The notes under the pieces are model-generated. The model made no database searches. It worked only from the letters and a program-made list of their open reading frames with translations, and was not told the origin of the DNA. The translations under genes were made by a program, and so were the position numbers. Below are positions 31,537 to 33,326 of a stretch of DNA of 33,326 nucleotides, piece after piece. Within the stretch, counting starts at the first letter, position 1, and each line of letters begins with the position of its first letter. This DNA comes from Micavibrio_A sp964423095 (GTDB lineage Bacteria > Pseudomonadota > Alphaproteobacteria > Micavibrionales > Micavibrionaceae). The stretch is from the NCBI GenBank assembly GCA_964423095.1, contig CAYRDI010000020.1, positions 1 to 33,326 of the forward strand. The letters run 5' to 3'.

Positions 31537-32627
31537 CAAAAACCTTGAAGGCCTGCGCCTGGGTCATGTCTCCCATCAATGCCATACAGTGCCTGATCGC
31601 GCATCAAGCGATGCAGGCGCATTCAACGCAAAAAATTGATCTCGTTATATACAACCACTACCCGACAAATGATGGCATTTTTGCAAAAGAAATCTTCGAC
31701 GTCGTAAAAAGCATCATTTTTGCATACGATAAAGACATTTCTTGCATGTTCGTGAGCAATGATTTTTTTCCCGAATGTGGGAATTACAATTATATTTTCT
31801 ATGCTCATGATGTCGTCGGCAATTTTCTCAACCTTTTAAAAGACAAGAACGTCACGGCAAAAACGGTTTGTTATGGCGATGCACTTGGCCAACTCTTCGA
31901 CAAAAGCACGCATCTTGGATTGATAAACAAAGAAGGTCGCATAAGATCACTCTTAAAAAGACTGAAAGGAGAGAAGGACGCGCAAATTCCGGATTACGCC
32001 GTCCTGACGATCCCCGTTTCACAAATTAAAATGAACCGCAGGTCAAAACTCATCGTTCCGGATCGTTCTCTGGCACAATCTGTCCTTGAAAAATGCCGAA
32101 CAAACATTCAGGTCATAGCCGAATACGCAAAAGAATTAAAATCATCTATAAAGGATAAAAATTCATATCTCTTCATGACCGAGAATATTGCGGAAGGATG
32201 CTTTATGTCGTTTGAAAATGAAATGGATTTTTATAAAGACATCCTCGAACAAAATTGTCCGCAAGGAGCAACGATTATCGTAAAACCCCATCCGGGCGAA
32301 CAAATCGACCGGACAAAATATTTTGAAGAACACTTAGGAAAAAATTACCATTTTATTAAGTTTGATCCGTCCTTAAAACGCTACCCGATCGAACTTTTCT
32401 ACGATTTGTTGAAAGAATGCACGGTTATCAGTATGTTTTATCCTGTACTGTCCCTTAAATACCTGTATGACATGAGCGTCATTCAACCAATGACGAACTT
32501 GGTAATTGAAAAATACTTTGCGTCCTCTCTTTGGGATTCCTATAAGAATGCGATAGAGTTAAACATGGCTCCGCTTGGCCGCCTTGAAAACTGGGACGGA
32601 AAAAGCCTTCTATACGAAGGCCGCTAA
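31533..32627 (+). CDS. Polysialyltransferase-like GT-B protein (candidate nonulosonate transferase)
   Basis: 364 residues. Short motifs recall bacterial sialyl/polysialyltransferases (GT38/GT52-like, Pfam POLYST group): CYGDALGQLFDKS (113-125) in the position of the acidic D/E-D/E-G motif, and VKPHPGE (250-256), the HP motif that contacts CMP. A Ser/Pro-rich CTVISMFYPVLSLKYLYD (295-312) follows. There is no signal peptide or membrane helix. A transferase of this kind would use the CMP sugar made by the genes upstream, which fits its place near the end of the operon. Family membership is by eye and only moderately secure. It overlaps the oxidoreductase gene by 4 nt. Confidence 0.6.
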   Translation: MTKTLKACAWVMSPINAIQCLIAHQAMQAHSTQKIDLVIYNHYPTNDGIFAKEIFDVVKSIIFAYDKDISCMFVSNDFFPECGNYNYIFYAHDVVGNFLNLLKDKNVTAKTVCYGDALGQLFDKSTHLGLINKEGRIRSLLKRLKGEKDAQIPDYAVLTIPVSQIKMNRRSKLIVPDRSLAQSVLEKCRTNIQVIAEYAKELKSSIKDKNSYLFMTENIAEGCFMSFENEMDFYKDILEQNCPQGATIIVKPHPGEQIDRTKYFEEHLGKNYHFIKFDPSLKRYPIELFYDLLKECTVISMFYPVLSLKYLYDMSVIQPMTNLVIEKYFASSLWDSYKNAIELNMAPLGRLENWDGKSLLYEGR

Positions 32628-32644
32628 CAACCGGATAATATTGC

Positions 32645-33286
32645 ATGATTAAAAAATCGCTTCGCTGCCTAAAGAACATCCTTACACCGACCTATGTCGC
32701 AAAGCCGGGACAACTCCCGCCGTCATGGATTCCATACAAGGATTACATTGAAATTCATCCAACGGCTCTGATTGCGCCGAGCGCGACAGTTCAGTTTTAT
32801 AATTTGCCGAAAACGCCACGGCCCATGTTAAAAATTGGGCCCATGTCACATATATTCGGGCATTTCGCCTTCTTACGAGAAACTGCGGAAATAAGGGTAG
32901 GGGAAAGGTGCCAGATCGGAGCTTCCCATCTTATTTCCGGCACATCCATAAACATCAAAGATGACGTCATTGTATCATGGGGCTGTCACTTTATTGACAC
33001 GGACAACCATGCCATAAACTGGAATGAAAGAAAAAATGATACGATTGAATGCTACAATGATTATCTAAGAAATCCAAAAAACATGGTGTCCACTAGAAAA
33101 TGGTACGGCGTTTCTTTTCTTCCGATTGTAATCAATTCAAAATCCTGGATAGGATTTAATACAATAATTTTAAAAGATGTAGAACTTGGAGAGGAAGTGC
33201 TAGTTGGTGCCGGATCAGTTGTAACAAAATCATTTCGCCAAAGAGGATCAACCATTGCAGGAAATCCAGCAAAAATTGTTAAATAA
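32645..33286 (+). CDS. Left-handed beta-helix O-acyltransferase (WbbJ/LacA-like)
   Basis: 213 residues. Hexapeptide repeats begin around 38 (IHPTALIAPSATVQ) and continue with EIRVGERCQIGASHLIS and NIKDDVIVSWGCHFIDTDNHAI, where His of the DxDNH segment is the probable catalytic base. The helix ends with VINSKSWIGFNTIILKDVELGEEVLVGAGSVVTKSF and IAGNPAKIVK. The 35-residue loop between the H and the last coils is a WbbJ-type feature. It would transfer acetyl from acetyl-CoA to a sugar hydroxyl. It differs from LegH/PglD-type N-acetyltransferases, which lack this loop and carry a Rossmann-like N-terminal domain. It is the most AT-rich gene of the window. The remaining 40 nt hold nothing recognisable. 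Confidence 0.82.
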   Translation: MIKKSLRCLKNILTPTYVAKPGQLPPSWIPYKDYIEIHPTALIAPSATVQFYNLPKTPRPMLKIGPMSHIFGHFAFLRETAEIRVGERCQIGASHLISGTSINIKDDVIVSWGCHFIDTDNHAINWNERKNDTIECYNDYLRNPKNMVSTRKWYGVSFLPIVINSKSWIGFNTIILKDVELGEEVLVGAGSVVTKSFRQRGSTIAGNPAKIVK

Positions 33287-33326
33287 CTTTACCTGCATAA
33301 ATTCTAAACCCATGACTGGGCGCAGC

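Noticed and set aside
32645..33286. This acyltransferase as LegH
   Set aside because: It has the WbbJ/LacA loop and no PglD-like N-terminal nucleotide-sugar domain; it is also far from legC/legG, so an O-acyltransferase is likelier.

Overview
The window looks like chromosome from an alphaproteobacterium. The evidence is the order of its housekeeping genes (lytic transglycosylase, rlpA with SPOR, D-Ala-D-Ala carboxypeptidase, tmk, holB, a zinc-free metG, tatD, metallo-beta-lactamase-fold hydrolase). A Rhodospirillales/Micavibrionales-like origin is a guess; no rRNA or marker gene here settles it. Two runs of 10 N (10241-10250 and 28613-28622) mark scaffold joins, and each falls inside a gene.

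Layout. (1) 1-495: the 5' end of a tyrosine-recombinase gene leaves the window leftwards. Behind it are a palindrome, two direct repeats and a 41-nt tRNA-Ser 5' half that stops abruptly at the anticodon stem. This looks like one edge of an integrated element. (2) 496-10927: mostly co-directional housekeeping and cell-wall genes (ydcF-like, mltB-like, rlpA, dac, tmk, holB, metG, a half-size EamA protein, tatD, MBL hydrolase), interrupted by one unrecognised gene on the minus strand (5150-6037). (3) 11040-18013: first glycan block, with a CapE/FnlA-type dehydratase, a CapG/FnlC-type epimerase, a GT2-methyltransferase fusion and a GT4, then two glycosyltransferases on the opposite strand. (4) 18093-33286: a long, tightly overlapped plus-strand operon.

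Region 4 is the main find. It encodes a recognisable nonulosonic acid pathway of the GDP-linked legionaminic acid type: PtmE-like guanylyltransferase, LegB dehydratase, LegC aminotransferase, LegG hydrolysing 2-epimerase, LegI synthase and LegF CMP-transferase. It is interleaved with a Wzm/Wzt ABC exporter whose ATPase has a C-terminal carbohydrate-binding domain. The usual N-acetyltransferase LegH is not recognisable; a FemAB/GNAT-fold transferase sits between legG and legI. Two methyltransferases, an SGNH hydrolase, two Gfo/Idh/MocA-type oxidoreductases, a polysialyltransferase-like protein with GDALG and KPHP motifs (candidate nonulosonate transferase) and a left-handed beta-helix O-acyltransferase follow. 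My inference is a surface glycan (O-antigen or capsule) containing a modified legionaminic-acid-like sugar and exported by the ABC route. No Wzy/Wzx or initiating phosphoglycosyltransferase is visible.

Base composition drifts from GC-rich in the housekeeping block to clearly AT-rich in the last genes, which suggests that the distal operon was acquired or is evolving separately. No rRNA gene, complete tRNA, CRISPR array or insertion sequence was seen.
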